64,000 bases of DNA. Origin: Oscheius sp. JU75 (Eukaryota > Nematoda > Chromadorea > Rhabditida > Rhabditidae). Under the pieces are notes generated by a model. It did no database searches. It worked only from the letters and a program-made list of their open reading frames with translations, and had not been told where the DNA came from. Position 1 is the stretch's first letter. Each line of letters begins with the position of its first letter. A program made the position numbers and the translations under genes. Of this stretch, positions 1 through 13,400 are shown piece after piece. The DNA lies in contig JASJZC010000006.1 of NCBI GenBank assembly GCA_037178855.1, positions 8,040,501 to 8,104,500 on the forward strand. The letters run 5' to 3'.

Positions 1-70
1 CGTGGCGGGATGGCTAGTTGGAGCGACCAGTGTCCATGGGGTCGAGGGTTCAGACCCCGGGCGATTCATA
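1..70 (+). repeat. tRNA-like element (degenerate)
   Basis: An A-box-like TGGCTAGTTGG is followed about 30 bases later by a B-box-like GGGTTCAGACCCC. A normal acceptor stem is not visible because the element touches the window edge. It fits the degenerate tRNA-derived elements scattered through this window rather than a functional tRNA. Confidence 0.35.
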
Positions 71-3000
71 TTTTCTTTTGCGTCTTTATTCGATGGAAAT
101 AGACTATAGCGGATCAAATATGACATGGAGAGAAACATTGACCCCAGGCTGTTTTTTGTTTGTATTTCGATAAGAGAAACAAAGGAAGAAGCTCGGGAAG
201 GGAGAGGTTAAACACGGACGTCGAATGAAAACAAGCCACGGATTGACACACATACTCGCAAACGAGTAAGGAACGCCGAATGGCTCGAGGGGGCTAGGGC
301 TACCTCGTCCACGTCGGGAATAATCTGTTTGCGTTCCGCCTCTCAACGGAGGCTGCTGTTTTTTGTACGAACTAAAACTGTTTGGAAAATGCAAAAATAA
401 TATTAAACTAGTAGTACCTTAGGTTTAATTGATTTAAGAATGCCTGACCACCCAAAGGTACGGGTCATTAGAAACTCTCGGGTCAATCGGATGAGTTAGC
501 GCGAGGAAGAGGTCAACAGAGGTCAGTCTTTTGACACAACCAAAACGAGGAAGTGGCTACCACCTCGAGTTTGCTCGAGATCTTACTAGGTGAATTTTAA
601 CCTCGGCTGTTTTCCTACCGATTAGGCAGTGTCTGAGCTGGTGTTGCGAATAGGCGAATATGGCTACATACGATTCGAACTGAGGAAGACGGCTAAACGT
701 GTGGAAATTGTTACGTAGAGGAGGCTTGGACAATTTGCCAAATTTGCCGCGGTGTTTCCAGCGCTGTGACAGTGAAAAGGCTGCAAGAAGACGGCAATCT
801 CTTACCAATTCAACTTGTACAATCTCGGTTTCTTTACATTTTTGCAAGAGGCGTCCGTCTGTCACACATTTCATGTATTATCTCGGATAACACTTGATAA
901 GATGTCCGTGTCAAGTGTTACCCCAGATTAGAGTTGACAAGACTAGTTAGAAGAGAGTTAAACAGTTTAAGACAGTACTGGGTCGCGACTGGTATTCTTA
1001 TATTCTGCTAGAAGTGTGCTCCGGTAGTCTTAGCGAAACGACTTTCGAATGGCACAATGGCTTCTCAGTGCATTTACAAGTCACCTATGTAAGGAGTGAC
1101 TCCGTGTTAGGAAGTGCAGATTCCAAGGTTTAAAGTTATCGGATAGACATTGCGTAAAATACTAATCTGATAGTTGCGATGTACCAAAAAGTTACTACAG
1201 CCCCTCCAAGAAGCATGGTATGTACTGTGAGGATATAACATTTAGCTACGTCGGAACCAAAAGATATCGAGTTGTCGGATAGTCTGCAGAGTGAGAAAGT
1301 AACCGCACAAAGTAGGGAAATAGGTATAAGTCGGTCAGGAACCAAACAGAAACATCTGGCGTCAAACAGCTGACCGGTGTCGCTTCTCAAAAGTCTCGAT
1401 GTGTATGCATACAGATACACACAAATGGAGCGTCAAGTGGCAATAGCACACCCGGTAGACTTGTCCACCATTCCGAAATGTGTCTGGTATTTATTCTGTC
1501 CTCCAGAGGCAATTGAATGACGTTTACCGACTGTCAGCTCCCCCTCCCCAGCAGCCCCGCCTCTTCCAAAAGCCCAATTGTTTGTGGAGCATGTAGGCGG
1601 CCGAAGGTGATGGTGAGAGAGAGAGAAAGAGAGAGATAGATAAGAGAGAGATTTCCATTACCGTTCAACCGTGAAGAACAAAAACAAACACCATTGTTGC
1701 AAGAACACTCTTTTTTTTCCTCTTGAACAAGCTACAGAGACTGATTCTGCGATCTTGTAAGAACGAGGCAAACATACGTGGTGGTGGTTTATGATTACTG
1801 CCCCTTGTCAATAACCCAAAGACTTTGAACGAAAAGAAAAAAGGGAGCCTCGTATATACACGCGAGTAGTGGCCTCCCGAGAGCTCAAGCAGTACGAAAA
1901 CAGCTGGTCCCGGGTCTCATGGGATCCCCCTTGACCACTTCCTCCTCGAGTACGAATCTCTTCCAATCAAAGAGAGACAAGAAGAGAGACAGAGACACGG
2001 TGTGAAAACTGTCTAAAAAAGAAGAAGAGACAGGGACAAACTGGATCAGAATTGGAACAGTTGGAATAACAAAAGAAGCCTAAACAGTTTCTGGAAAGAG
2101 TCATGAGAATGGTCAGAGAGTCGATAGCAATCTTGAGAAACAAAATAATCGATGTTGAGGCTAAAGATAGAAGGAGGAAGCGCCTTTGTTCAAAGAGTAT
2201 CATGACCACTCAATCCCAATAAAGTGGATGTTGTTGGGCTTGTGAAAGAGAGAGAAGTGTGACCCGGAGAAAACGTATGAGGATAAAACTTGTCGAGGAC
2301 CCGGACCGACGAAGGTCGTGCGCCTGTACATGGAGAAAACGCTCGGGCTTACTCGCTCTTCCGTCGGGATTGCAAGTTATAACAGGTGGACAAGAAAGAT
2401 ACAGATAGAAACAACTAATGTAGAAGGACCCACTAGGAACCAGTTGATAGAGAGAGAGAGACGGACATCGATGTCGGGAGATTTCTTTTGGCATCTGATC
2501 AGCTGCTGCCGTCTCTATCTCTCTCTTTATTATCCCGCTTTCCCTTGTTGTAACACTAAAGGGAAAGCAAGATACAGTACTTTGAGCTATACAGAGAGGC
2601 AGTGTCTTTCCACCTAAGCAACCCCCTAAAATGTTTCCATAAGTTACAAAAACGTTTGTTCGCAGTTAGGGCTCTAAACAACTGCGCTATGAGAGCATAC
2701 CCCTGTGTACAAGGAACACGGTTAAGAGCCATACACATGGCAACGCTTATATAGTAGCTACCAGACAGCTACTTCCACGTGTGACGGTGTGAGTTTTGGT
2801 GATTTCCAGCCTCTTTAATGGTCATGTCTACGTCTCAAGGCGTTTCCAGTGATCCCATTTGGTCAGATCAAAATCAATCTCGATAAAGAGTTTACTTATT
2901 TTTCTATAGGACCTGAATCGAAAGACTTACTTGGGAAGCATCCAGTTTGTACTAAAGAGACAGAGTGAGAACTACCCCCCGTCTCACCCAACTTGACCCC

Positions 3001-4189
3001 TGCACTTTGGAACAAGCTGGTTTGCTACCAGATAAACACATTTCTTTTCTCAGATGACTGATAGGCCAAACATCGCCGCCAGTCTGTCTGGACAAGCAGT
3101 TTGAATTCACGGCGTGGACTGGGGTCAGGAGATCAAAAAGTGAATGGGGAGACCGTTCGGACATTCCATTCAAAAAAGAAGCAATAAAAACGATGATGAA
3201 GAAAGGGGAACAATCCTAAGTGCATAATAAGTCGACCAGTGACTGATACGCTCCAGAATGCGTCAAGGGGGTATTCCGAAAATATTTGTCGAGATTTGTG
3301 AAGTTACTGTCCATATTGTTGGCGACAGTGACAGTGCCAGTGACAATGGCAGTCGTGAGACTAAGATTCGGGTCAGACAATATACATTTCTTAAATCCTC
3401 CAAGCTTCCTCTCAACACTTCAAAAATCCAGACTCTCAACAAAGCTGTCTAGAGAGAGACACACCCCGAACAAGCCTCCTCGTTTCCGAGTGTGGGCGGC
3501 GAGGTCGCAGAGAGATGCACGTGGTGAGGATACCTAGAATTTGACTCATTCTTGGGCTTCCTATGACCTCTGGGCAGTCTCTTACTCACAAGATGGATTA
3601 CGGAAGTGTGTTGTGAATGTTTGCCAAAGAGTTTTAGGTCGTGTGCTGGACGCGTGCGTTGGGAGCAAATGTGAAAATGAAGTGACCTTTTCTCACGTAA
3701 TGGAATTTAGGTGTGTGTGTGAATGGATACAAACAACCAAAACGGGCGCAAACTGTTCATAGAGCGGGGTTCCATGATCCCCTCCCGTGACGATCACCTA
3801 AAGTTAACAGCCAAACTTGTGATATTACACCAGTCTAAGTGGACAAAACCACGTTTGGGAATTTGTGTGATGGATTGGGGCAAGGATGGAACACCTGTGC
3901 GAGCGACGCAAATACCGTCTTGTCAGCTGCAGCACATCTGGTTAGGAGGGGCCCCTTTGTACTGCTGACGACCCTCCAGGGACTCTCAAGTAGATGATGT
4001 GAGAAATAGCAATGAGCTGATAAACAGTCATAAATTCTGCACAGGACCAGATGCGAGATCATAGTTTCGATATCTACCATGTGTTCTACCCGAGGGAGCT
4101 TGGACGGGGCAGCTTATGAGATCTGATTCAAGCTGTGACAAACTGAAAATTGAACGACGAGATTATAGAATCTACACTTATAAAATGTT

Positions 4190-4582
4190 CTAGACTAGCC
4201 TTCCATCAATGGCGGGAGATTCTAGGGGTATAGATTCTTTCCTCGAGTTCGATATCACTGTCGGCAGTCTCCTGCCAGCCCTAATCGCTATTCTTCTAGC
4301 CTTGTGAATGTAAGTATAAGCTCCTGAAGGTAATGGCAGTTTCTTACGAAACTTAGGAATGCCTAATCTCCGGAGCTCCTGAATTCGCATTCGAAGAGCA
4401 ATTGGCTGACATCGTGGAAGAAGAAAAGTGGCTCTACATGATCTTATCAGAAACTCCATCTTTTTCTGTTCAATGTGTGTCAGTCGATACGGACTACTTC
4501 TACCATCAAATTGCTTTATCAGTTTTTCAAAATATTGTTTGAGCTCACCAGGTGTAAAGTTATTCCCTGCGAATACTTTCAA
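4190..4582 (-). CDS. Possible coding exon, unknown protein
   Basis: An open frame of about 130 codons runs on the minus strand and closes with TAG. It has no ATG at its upstream end (the first in-frame candidate is TTG), so it would be an exon or a remnant rather than a full gene. The peptide is basic, rich in Arg, Lys, Leu and Ile, with the stretch LTHIEQKKMEFLIRSCRAT near its first third. I recognise no family. It could belong to a decayed transposon or to an unannotated gene. No paired exon with matching phase was found nearby. Confidence 0.25.
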   Translation of the reverse strand: MKVFAGNNFTPGELKQYFEKLIKQFDGRSSPYRLTHIEQKKMEFLIRSCRATFLLPRCQPIALRMRIQELRRLGIPKFRKKLPLPSGAYTYIHKARRIAIRAGRRLPTVISNSRKESIPLESPAIDGRLV

Positions 4583-6678
4583 GAAAGACTAGAGGTAAGC
4601 GTAGCCAATAATGAGTACGATCGAATCTTTTATTTGGAAGCTGCGCACCTGTCTGTTCCCAGAATTCTCCACTACTGTCAATAGAAGAAAACAGGCGAAA
4701 CTGTCGTAAGACCGCTGGTTTTACTGTAAACAGTTTCAATATCCTAACTTCCTTGACAAATATGATCAGTTACACCCATCAGACTACTGTATAGACCAAA
4801 AGATAGAAGGCCTTTTTCTCACACCTGTTTTCAAAAATTTCTTTCACTGACTATTCCCGAACCTCTTCTCATAACAAAAAACACCATGAGATATTTTCTC
4901 ACACCTAATTCAAAAGTTGCATTGTCTGGAGTGGAGGATAGAGTAATGTAAAGAGGAGGAGAATACAGCTGTCAACACAGGAGAGATTCTCTCGACTGTT
5001 GTGTGTGAAAAGGAAGGAGCCACACAGACACATACCAAACAAGGGGGGCAGTTCCCGAAAAGCTTAATTTGTGCCGAGCGCGTAGGCTGAATCATACGCG
5101 GATTCAAGTCGTAGTAGTACTAAACCGGGTGGCCGAAAATAGTCTGTCTGTCTCAAGAGAAATGAGGCTGCGAGATGCACGAAAATAGACACACCTACCT
5201 CTTTTTTTGTTCAAGGAAGAATTCCAGGCGGTTACATCTTTCTGTTCGTTAGGGCACCAATAACAGGGCCATAAAGTGAGAACGTCAGAAGTTGGGAGAA
5301 TAAATAAGGTGGTGGTGTAAACGGGCCACGTGAACTGCCAGCCAAGGTCAGTGGTCACTGCAAAGACAACAATGCCTCCTTGAACACAACACAATGAGGG
5401 CTTCGATACCTATTAGTTACCATAGAAAGTAGACTTCCGGAGACTATCTTGACTGAATGACAAAATTAATAGGGTACTACGGAATGGTTAGAACGATCAG
5501 AGGTTGTCTCAAACACAAAGCTATACACTGGCTTGTAAAGTTAAGTAAAGTTTTTTCCCAAATAAATGCCAGGCATTTTTCGATCTTGCTCAGGCCCTTT
5601 CGATGAAGCAGCTTCATGAATGGCCAGATTGCTGCGGTGTACTTCAATGGTGCCAACTTTCTCTAGGAATGCCTTCCCAATCGTAGCAAGCTACAACCAA
5701 TTCACCGAGCTACGAAGAGACGAAAACCTTGGTTAGGTTTCGAAATTGGGACTTTTTGAACTGGATAGTATCCATATCAAATGTCCGTGGAAACTTACAG
5801 ATGCCCTATCGTTTTGGTAGAGTTCAAAATGCCCAAATATTGCCAATTTATCACAGATACTTTGTGACAGCAACTTCTGTTTGCAAGTCCAGTCAGTTTG
5901 GGACATGCGTCTCTAGGAGAAATTGCTCCTGTCAGGGTAGCTCGATTGGTACAGTATTTAACTGTCACGAGCCCCAACGGGGGATCAGCCAAATTTGTAG
6001 TTCATAGCCGGACAAATTGGTAACTTTAACCCCAGAAAGGAAACAAAGCTTTAAGACAAACTTTCTACCCTAGTCCAGTCTTCAGAAGGAAAGATGAAAA
6101 TGAACTAACCATGAATATTGAGGAAGTTCGTTGTTTGTGGTCGTTATCTCGTTAATGTCAGGAAAGCCTGCAGGTCCCTGCTGATTTGGTTGATATGGGT
6201 TTGGGATGGATTCCTTCGAATACGACTCATAGATTTGACTCCTGCTCCGTGAAGACAAAGAGACAAAATTCTCGGGAACAAAGTGAAGATAGTTCTTATC
6301 TTTCGTCATGTAGGGTTCTCTTCTGCAGAAGCTACCACCGTCTTCAATCCATTACTTTGTTGTATCACGCAGTGTGCATTCCAGTAGCAGCTACAGTCAT
6401 CCTGTTCCGTATCGAAAGCGTCCTCTCGCGTAGACACCCCCCTCCAATGTTCCAATGAGTTCAGTCTAACTCCTTGTCTCAATGAGCACAAAGCTAAAAT
6501 GAAGTCGTTAAACTGTTTCAATAAAAGAAATCCATTACTTTGTTGTAGGAAAAAGTCTATCTAGGTGACCATTCTGCTGAAAGAAGAGCCTTCCGCTGGA
6601 GAGTACTAGACTAGTCGGTGACAGTCGGAATGAACGTCGAGAAGAAGAAAGGAGAGGAACTGACCAAAACGTTTGCCA

Positions 6679-6715
6679 CTTTTTCAGTTCCACTGCCACA
6701 GTGGAACTGAAAAAG
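6679..6715. repeat. Perfect 17-bp inverted repeat, 3-base loop
   Basis: The left arm begins CTTTTTCAGTTCC and the right arm is its exact reverse complement, separated by CCA. The left arm contains a splice-acceptor-like TTTTTCAG, and the right arm is followed by GTAAAT. Confidence 0.9.
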
Positions 6716-6940
6716 GTAAATGGGCAGTTTTGCTATCGTAAGTCTGTCCCTCTGTAAAAACTGCTAGAGTCTGAGTGTTTAGACTTTCGGAAACGATCCG
6801 AAGGAGACGAGCTTGACGAGATGCCTCTGGATACAATTAAGAAGAGCGGTATCAAGGCAGACTTAGACTCTGTCTCCTCAACCTGCAACTTGCTGTTATG
6901 GTGAGTTTGTGTCGTCGCTTCACTACACCCGTTATCAGAC

Positions 6941-7108
6941 TCATAGCTACGCCAACGAGCACAAGCAGACTATTCCTGCCAAACTTCGAGCTCTTTTGAT
7001 TCACCTGAAGCCTGTCAGTGTTCTTGTGTTCTGACAGACTTCAGGTGGACCAAAAGAGCTCGAACTTTGGCAGGAATAGTCTGCTTATGCTCGTTGGTGC
7101 AGCTTTGA
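6941..7108. repeat. Foldback: two 78-bp arms, 12-base loop
   Basis: Arm 6941-7018 and arm 7031-7108 are reverse complements with about eight mismatches. Both arms encode nearly the same peptide outward to inward (NEHKQTIPAK followed by L or V, then RALL), so an inverted copy of a coding fragment is likely. No complete parent gene is visible in the window. Confidence 0.85.
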
Positions 7109-7424
7109 GCCTGAGAACGCCTTGAAAACTCCCCTAGACAGGTTCTCGGCCATATCGTCTCGGTGAGCTTCCCCCTCTGTCCCGTCGAGCATGACAAAAA
7201 AAGAGAGCTCCCCTCTCTAACCAGACAGATTCTCGGCCCTATCGTCTGGAAACACCAATTTTTTCTTGCTACTAAAACAGCCAAATAATGTTTATGGATT
7301 CGTCGAAGTCTGATTAGCTGTAGCTGTGGTCAATCCCGATTCGACCATGGTCGTTGTGCCCATAGACGGTTGAACCGAGCTGGGTTGTTTGGAGCCACCT
7401 GGAAGATATTTTCAGCCTCCGTCT

Positions 7425-9227
7425 CTATAGTAACATCAACTCACAGCCAAACAACGAAGCTGCTGCCTTTCGATATGCCGGCACAAAAAAGATTATTGCG
7501 ATGGGATCAACTGCAAATGGGATGATAACATTAGAGGGACCAGAAGAGGCTTGCCTATTTTCGGGAGTGTCGTCAGCAGGGGGATCATTTCGGAAGTGGA
7601 ATTGAAGACGATATGTCTCGGCCAGAGGGGAAAGGTGAGAACAACCAAGAAGGGCAGATTAGCCAGCATCAAGGGGGTCATTGTCTGGATGAGGACCAGA
7701 TAGAACATCTTCCGTTGTAGCTCGACAAAGTCACGATTGGCGACAATCTTGGACGCCTGCTTAATCTTACGGTACATCGAGATTCCGCAGTAGGCATAGA
7801 TCGGAACACTGCCGTAATAGACAAAGATGTGGTTGACATAGCCGATGTAGCCTGCTAGGTACTGAACAAAGAATGGGCGATTATGGGGGACGGATACCTT
7901 CGGATTGAGAGCCAGATAGTCAATGTTTTTGGGTACGGCGAGTCCAGAGACGTTGATCACCTTCAGACGGATGTCCTGTAACACTCATTTCTAAAGCTTT
8001 GTCTCTGGCAACTTAAGCATATCTGCTCATATTTTTTCTAACTTTCAGAGTCCCTACCTTTTCAATTGGCAAAAGGCGTCCGCGTGTCAACACTAATCTT
8101 ATAGACGAATCTCAGCAGAATGTCAGGTGCCGTTCTTGTTCAGAGCATTAGGATGGATAAGATGAGTCAAAATGAACCCACGTTCAGCTCAAAGTGAGAC
8201 AGTCCTTTAACAAAGACTCGATTGAGTATTCAACTTCTGGTTGCATAAACTGGTCCCGCGAGTGTACGGTAGATTCGATTCATAGACACACGTTAGAAAC
8301 GTCTAGTTCCAGCCCCTTCCTACTTATAACAGTTTGTCGAAAAGTTTGTATCCCACGGGGGATCGAACCCCGCGCTGGTCCCGCGAGTGCGATTCGAGTG
8401 TCCTATTGTTAGTAAAACACCGACTGTTTCGCTGAAATTTTGTTTGGAAACCAGGAACCCTTTAACAAGATATTGTATTCTTACTCAGCTCGAAATCTCT
8501 ACAAAATGGTACGGCTCAGAAAATTTGGATCCGGGTGGGATTTTTTAAAGCATTTGTTCTGTTCGAACTAACCTCGCTCATGGGGTCATGTTCGCACAAA
8601 AGTATGCCACACCAGAGTGCCACAAGAACGTGGGCGATATAAAAGAGACCGATGAGATACTTCAACAGCTTGTGCGTTTCCAGGTAGGTAAGCCAGCTGT
8701 TCTGGCAGATGACAATATAGCGGTAGATGAAGAGCGCAGCAATGATTCCGACCCAGATCTGATGGAGCGAACAGTAGACGAGCGAGGCGAAATAGCTCAT
8801 GATCGAGTCCGAGACGGGCGTTCCGAAGGAAAAGGCCATCCAAGTTCCGTCCATGACGACGAAGTACTGAAAAGAGGGACAGAATTGCATTATAGGATCT
8901 GTCTCTCTGTCTCTGTACCTGTCCCTCTGACTCTTTTTTTCTTTGTCTCTGTCTCTGTCCCTGTCTCTCTGTCTGTTTGCCTCTCTGTCACTTTGTCTCT
9001 CGGTCTCTGCTTCTCTTTTGAGTAGACCTTTCGTTCCGAGCCCTTACCGGTGGAGCTAGGACGAGATCAATGGCGAAGCTGGCCTCGAAGGCTGCCAACA
9101 GGACGAGAGCCCATTTGAAACTTCCCAAATTGGCATTTTTGAAGTAGATGATGATGAAGATGAGGAACAAATTGAGTATTATAGCCATAGAGGCTGTAAT
9201 TGTAGTGATGTTGACATAGTTGGACAT
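7425..9227 (-). CDS. Serpentine chemoreceptor (7TM, Str/Srh-type), frame-disrupted at the end
   Basis: Probable nematode chemosensory G-protein-coupled receptor acting in the sensory-neuron plasma membrane. Exon 1 (9227-9048) starts with an ATG and encodes MSNYVNITTITAS followed by a first membrane helix. Exon 2 (8866-8573) carries helices with IWVGIIAALFIYRYIVIC. Exon 3 starts at 7975 after a TTACAG acceptor and carries helices five and six. All three join in phase 0. The family's typical end, PIAIIFFVPAYRKAAASLFG, is present just downstream but in another frame, closing with TAG at 7425. In the exon 3 frame the protein instead stops near 7490. No GT-AG intron that would join the two frames is evident. 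This suggests a recent one- or two-base frameshift around 7550-7620, a pseudogene, or a sequence error. Confidence 0.75.
8345..8420 (-). repeat. tRNA-like element in receptor intron
   Basis: On the minus strand a B-box-like GGTTCGATCCCC is preceded by a weak A-box-like region. Stems do not pair well, so it is a degenerate tRNA-derived element inside the second intron of the serpentine receptor gene. Confidence 0.35.
8895..9010. repeat. CTGTCTCT simple repeat in receptor intron
   Basis: Imperfect repeats of CTGTCTCT/CTGTCCCT fill the first intron of the serpentine receptor gene. It is a low-complexity microsatellite with no other visible content. Confidence 0.8.
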
Positions 9228-9339
9228 ACTCTTCAAATAGAGAACTGTATCCGGAACTCTCTCCTTATATACAGAGCTTGTTTTCAGTCCCTTCTCTTCC
9301 CTTCTAAGGTTAATCCTAATCACCCGACACATTATCTAA

Positions 9340-10458
9340 CGTTGATTTGCACTTTTGCACTTTTGGGGCTTATGTGGGATTAAGTTTTTCCAGATGACAA
9401 ATGCGAACTTTATCAAACAGGGGCGTATTCGTAATGGGTTCAAAGAAGAGACAGAGAGACAAAGTGACATACAGGTTAGTGCGCCCACAGCATTGCCCTA
9501 TCCAGATTAGATTTTTCAAAGTCCCAGTCCACTCTCGTTAAATTAAGGTTAATTGAGTCTTAACATACTCAACGCTCGATCATTACCGTGATTAATTACA
9601 ATGTCTTGTGAGTCGAAGGTAGACCTCTGTCCAGCATTTAGATGTCAAGAAGAACTGGATGGGAATCAGAGGAGAATGATCTTGAAAAAGGGTGCTTGCG
9701 TCCAGGAGAAATAGAACTAAACACGAAAGATGTATCATCTATTTGTCTTTAGACTTATTTTTCATAAAGTATTTCACAACATCGCCCCAGTTCTAGTTTG
9801 AGGCGCGTTTTATGAGCGGATTCGAACCTTCCCTCTTCGGCCGATTGACCAACTTGGGTTTGACCTTTGTGCATCCTTCGGCAGTGCTTAGGATAGCGAA
9901 GAACTATAGGAACACCACGATAAACTTCATTCTTTCAAATATCCAGCACCTGAATGTTGGAAGTTTTGGTGGAGGCTGAAACCATTGAATAGGAAGGATT
10001 TTTCTCATTGGCATTCCTTCTGTTTCTGAGGAAAAGGTTCACAAATTTGTATGTGTATACGTGTAGTTGATATAACAAGTCAGCTCAAGCTGTTACAAAA
10101 AGCTGGTCTTCGTCAGGAACAGCACAAGTTGTTAAATAAGCTAGTATGACAATCCAAAGTGGCAGGTTTCTGCAGAAGGTTCCGAGGACGTTCAGAACGG
10201 TAAAGAAAGAAGAGAGCTCCTGGCAGTGATTGGATACAAACTATCCAAAGTCTATAAATAGCCTCTCTGCCAGGTCTTCCCCAAGTCTGCTGTGGACAAC
10301 CGCGTCGTTTCCTCTCGCCCCTACTCTTAGCAAAAAGGCAACAACAGCAGTTAACGAGGCATCTCCGGAAGTCGGCTGCCACGCAATCCTCCAACAATCC
10401 AAGTGGCCCTCACTCCCCATTTCTGGCGTCGATTCAATTACTAGCGTAGTTTGATGCT
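9340..10458. other. Intergenic, between divergently arranged genes
   Basis: This lies upstream of both the minus-strand receptor and the plus-strand XK-like gene. A degenerate tRNA-like sequence sits around 9795-9870 on the minus strand. I see no conserved coding frame. Confidence 0.5.
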
Positions 10459-13400
10459 ATGAAAGAGTCGCTGACGTCGCCTACTGTCCGATCTGGAAAT
10501 GTCCTGGCCCTGCTGGATACCTTGTATACCTCGGGCTTTGCCATGGGGTCACCTTCGACTCCCAGTCTCAATGTGAGGTTTTTTTTCTACATTTTTCAAT
10601 TCAGGACTTTAGGGAAGGACAATGCACACCCTCTACGCTCTCTCCTTTGTCGTCTACAGCTTTAATTGCATCGCAGACTGGGTACATGTCGTTGCAACCT
10701 TACAGGTAGGGACTCCGTTTCGCTCCCTCGCTACCCTTTTCGGCTCACAGCTATATAGAGTAGCCCTACTAATAAGCCAAAACCAATCTGGAAGCTGTTT
10801 TGTAGACTTCATGGAAAGACACAAAGAACTGGTAACCGGCGTGGGAATCGAATCCGAGAAATTTTTTTTTTAGTCGGAGCACTAATCGACTGAGCCAAGC
10901 GGCTGAGTACGCAGGTGGCTTTCGGCAACTTTGTATTTAGGTGCAGCTCCAGAGTTTAGATACCGCTACCATTTGTATCCTAGCTCTATAAATAAAAACA
11001 TTAAGAGCCTTCGAATACCTCAGAGAAAATCGTCGAAAATATGTTACTCTACTCATGAAAGTCCCGGAAACACCTTAAGAAGGCTTTTTATTTCCTTAGT
11101 CGGGCCACAATCGTCATATTTCCTCATTTTTCTGTTCCCGCAGATAAAAATTTGGACACCGATTTAAAACAGAGGAACCGATGTAGGCTAGCTTCAAAGA
11201 CTTCATGTTTAGGGTCGAGTCACCTCGTTCACGTTGGAGACCTGGTTAGCTGTCTCTCTCGTGACAATCGCCGTAGGAGGGTCCATGATCACATGGCTCT
11301 TACTCGTCCTGTGTGTAGAGAACGCCTTCGCCCATCGACTCGATGTGACACCCTACAGGAGCGGGTTCGCTCTAGTTCTGGAGAGTGTAGTCGAGTGGAT
11401 TCAGGTCAGTTCAATGGATTGGTAGAAATCAAACATTTGTAGGCCTTTAACAATTTCCGGGTCGCCTTCCTGATGATGTTCTTACACGACGCTCCAATGA
11501 CCATCCTCAACTTTTTCTTCATAGCCGCCTGCAGATGTCCGGGACCGAATGTTGTCCCATGGACACTGCTCATGTCGGCACTGACAACAACGCTGGCTCT
11601 GTTCTGGAGATTTGCAATGCTGCACTTTGCATACAGGTACTTTCTCAGACCACCCTGGCTGAATCACGACAAGCCCCTTCAGGCCCCGTTTGTAAACAGA
11701 AAGCACTCGGCCCTATCCGAGTCCATACCTACTTTAGCGTAAAGCTTGAGTAGGTTGGATACTTTTTGTTAGGATATTGCTGAAAATTCAAATATCACTC
11801 TCTACAGTACCGGCCCGTTCAACCCCGACGCTCTGGCTCTTATGTTTTCCCAATAATATTGCCACATTGCGTTTCTACGTCTGATATCCATTGTAACAAA
11901 AATGCTCTAACATTGGATATCTGTGCTTGCTAGCTGATCAGACACTTTTTGGATTCGTGGCATGACGCTGGTCCATAGCTCAATGAGATTCTCAATCAGA
12001 AGAACAGTCATGAATCCTCCCCGAGTTGGCCAGTTGGTTTAGAAGCTAGCCTGGTCGAATCTAACCGGGACAGTCTTTTCTGCCAAGCCAGTCTCCTCTG
12101 CTTATACTCTGGTGCTCAATAACCAATTTCAGAAGGATGCTGTGCCCTCTTCGAAAAACCACAGCCTCTGTCCGAGTCGTCGGACAACCAAGCGCCTTTG
12201 AGCATCTCCAGCAGGCAGTCGACATTCATGAGCCTCGACTCTCCGAGTATGACGAATGTTGGCCAGTCCGCTTTGCGAAGATGAGAATCTTCGGTCCGCC
12301 CATTGATAACGAGGTATTAGCATTCAGTATTATATTTACTGTTCCCTTTCAGTCCCCCAAGTCTTTCCAAAACGTCCCGGGTATACTGACACTTCCCTGT
12401 GTCGGCTACTGTGCGAGTATAACTATCAAGACCATGTCTTTTATCAAGTCGGCCTTCCTCTGGCTCTGTGTCACTCTTGTTACTGTAGCTGGCTACTTGG
12501 CGATGACTGTGACTTGCTGTGTTCCCTACTGCTACCACTATTCGTGCAGGAGAAACTCCTTTTATCATAGACACAAGTGTGCCAGAAGCTTTATCAGGTT
12601 TGTCAGTTTCTCTATCTCTCTGTCTGTTTCCAAAAAAGACTTTCAGATACTTCTCCTACGTGTTTCACATAGCCGTCTTTGTTGTCTCTGTCGGCCTTTG
12701 TGTCTTTCTTATTATTCTCAACCTGGCTCTCATGTCCTCTGTCCACATCCTTGGATCGAGTAACGCCGCCCCGGAGCTGGATAATCTCTGTGTCTCCGTC
12801 CTTCCACTGTCCAGAACAATCAAGTCGGTCGTCTTACCAAAGCCTTTCTTCTCAACGTCTACCCTGGCTGAGATTGTTAACAGGTAATCCAACCCCAAAA
12901 AGTTACCAACAAGTTTTCAGGGACCTTGCTATAGACGATGCTTACGCGACAACGTCTTGTAAGCCCTTGTGGGAAGATGGCGGTCTGGGAATGGGAATTC
13001 GAAGGCAAGCAGCCGGACCATGGCAGATCAGAACAAAGTTCAGTGCTTTTCTATTGGTGAGTACAGATTCTCATCCAGCCCTGTGCATAGGCCTTGGTAA
13101 AAGTCGGATCGGATCTGCGCACCAATAATTGGGGATTCCGGATCCAGGCTGCCTTTAGCGACTGTTCGATGTTTCGAAAAGTTATAGATCTTTTTAATCT
13201 CTACAACTGTGCAAATGATTCATTTTCGAGCAGAGTTTGGAAACAGGTTCCTGATACTGTAGCTGAACTCATAGAGGATCTGACCAGATTGTCAGATGAG
13301 GTTCGATCGATAGACTCATGAAATGAACAGTGTTGAGCAGGGTAGAAGAAGACAGTTCAGCAGAGCCAAGCCTAAGCAGAACAGAAACAGATCAGCAGTC

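Larger units (their letters stand above)
71..7424. other. Gene-poor stretch with small inverted repeats
   Basis: I find no multi-exon gene here. The stretch contains GA-rich and CT-rich tracts (around 1615-1660 and 1970-2040), a possible isolated coding frame at 4190-4582, a perfect 17-bp inverted repeat at 6679-6715 and a 78-bp-arm foldback at 6941-7108. Short frames elsewhere lack recognisable domains or consistent splice phases. Confidence 0.5.

Noticed and set aside
421-445. GGTTTAATT, the first nine bases of the nematode spliced leader SL1
   Set aside because: The match stops after nine bases, and no donor, Sm site or stem-loops of an SL RNA gene follow.
8588-9025. 145-codon plus-strand frame over the serpentine receptor
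   Set aside because: Antisense shadow; it ends in the CTGTCTCT microsatellite and has no domain.
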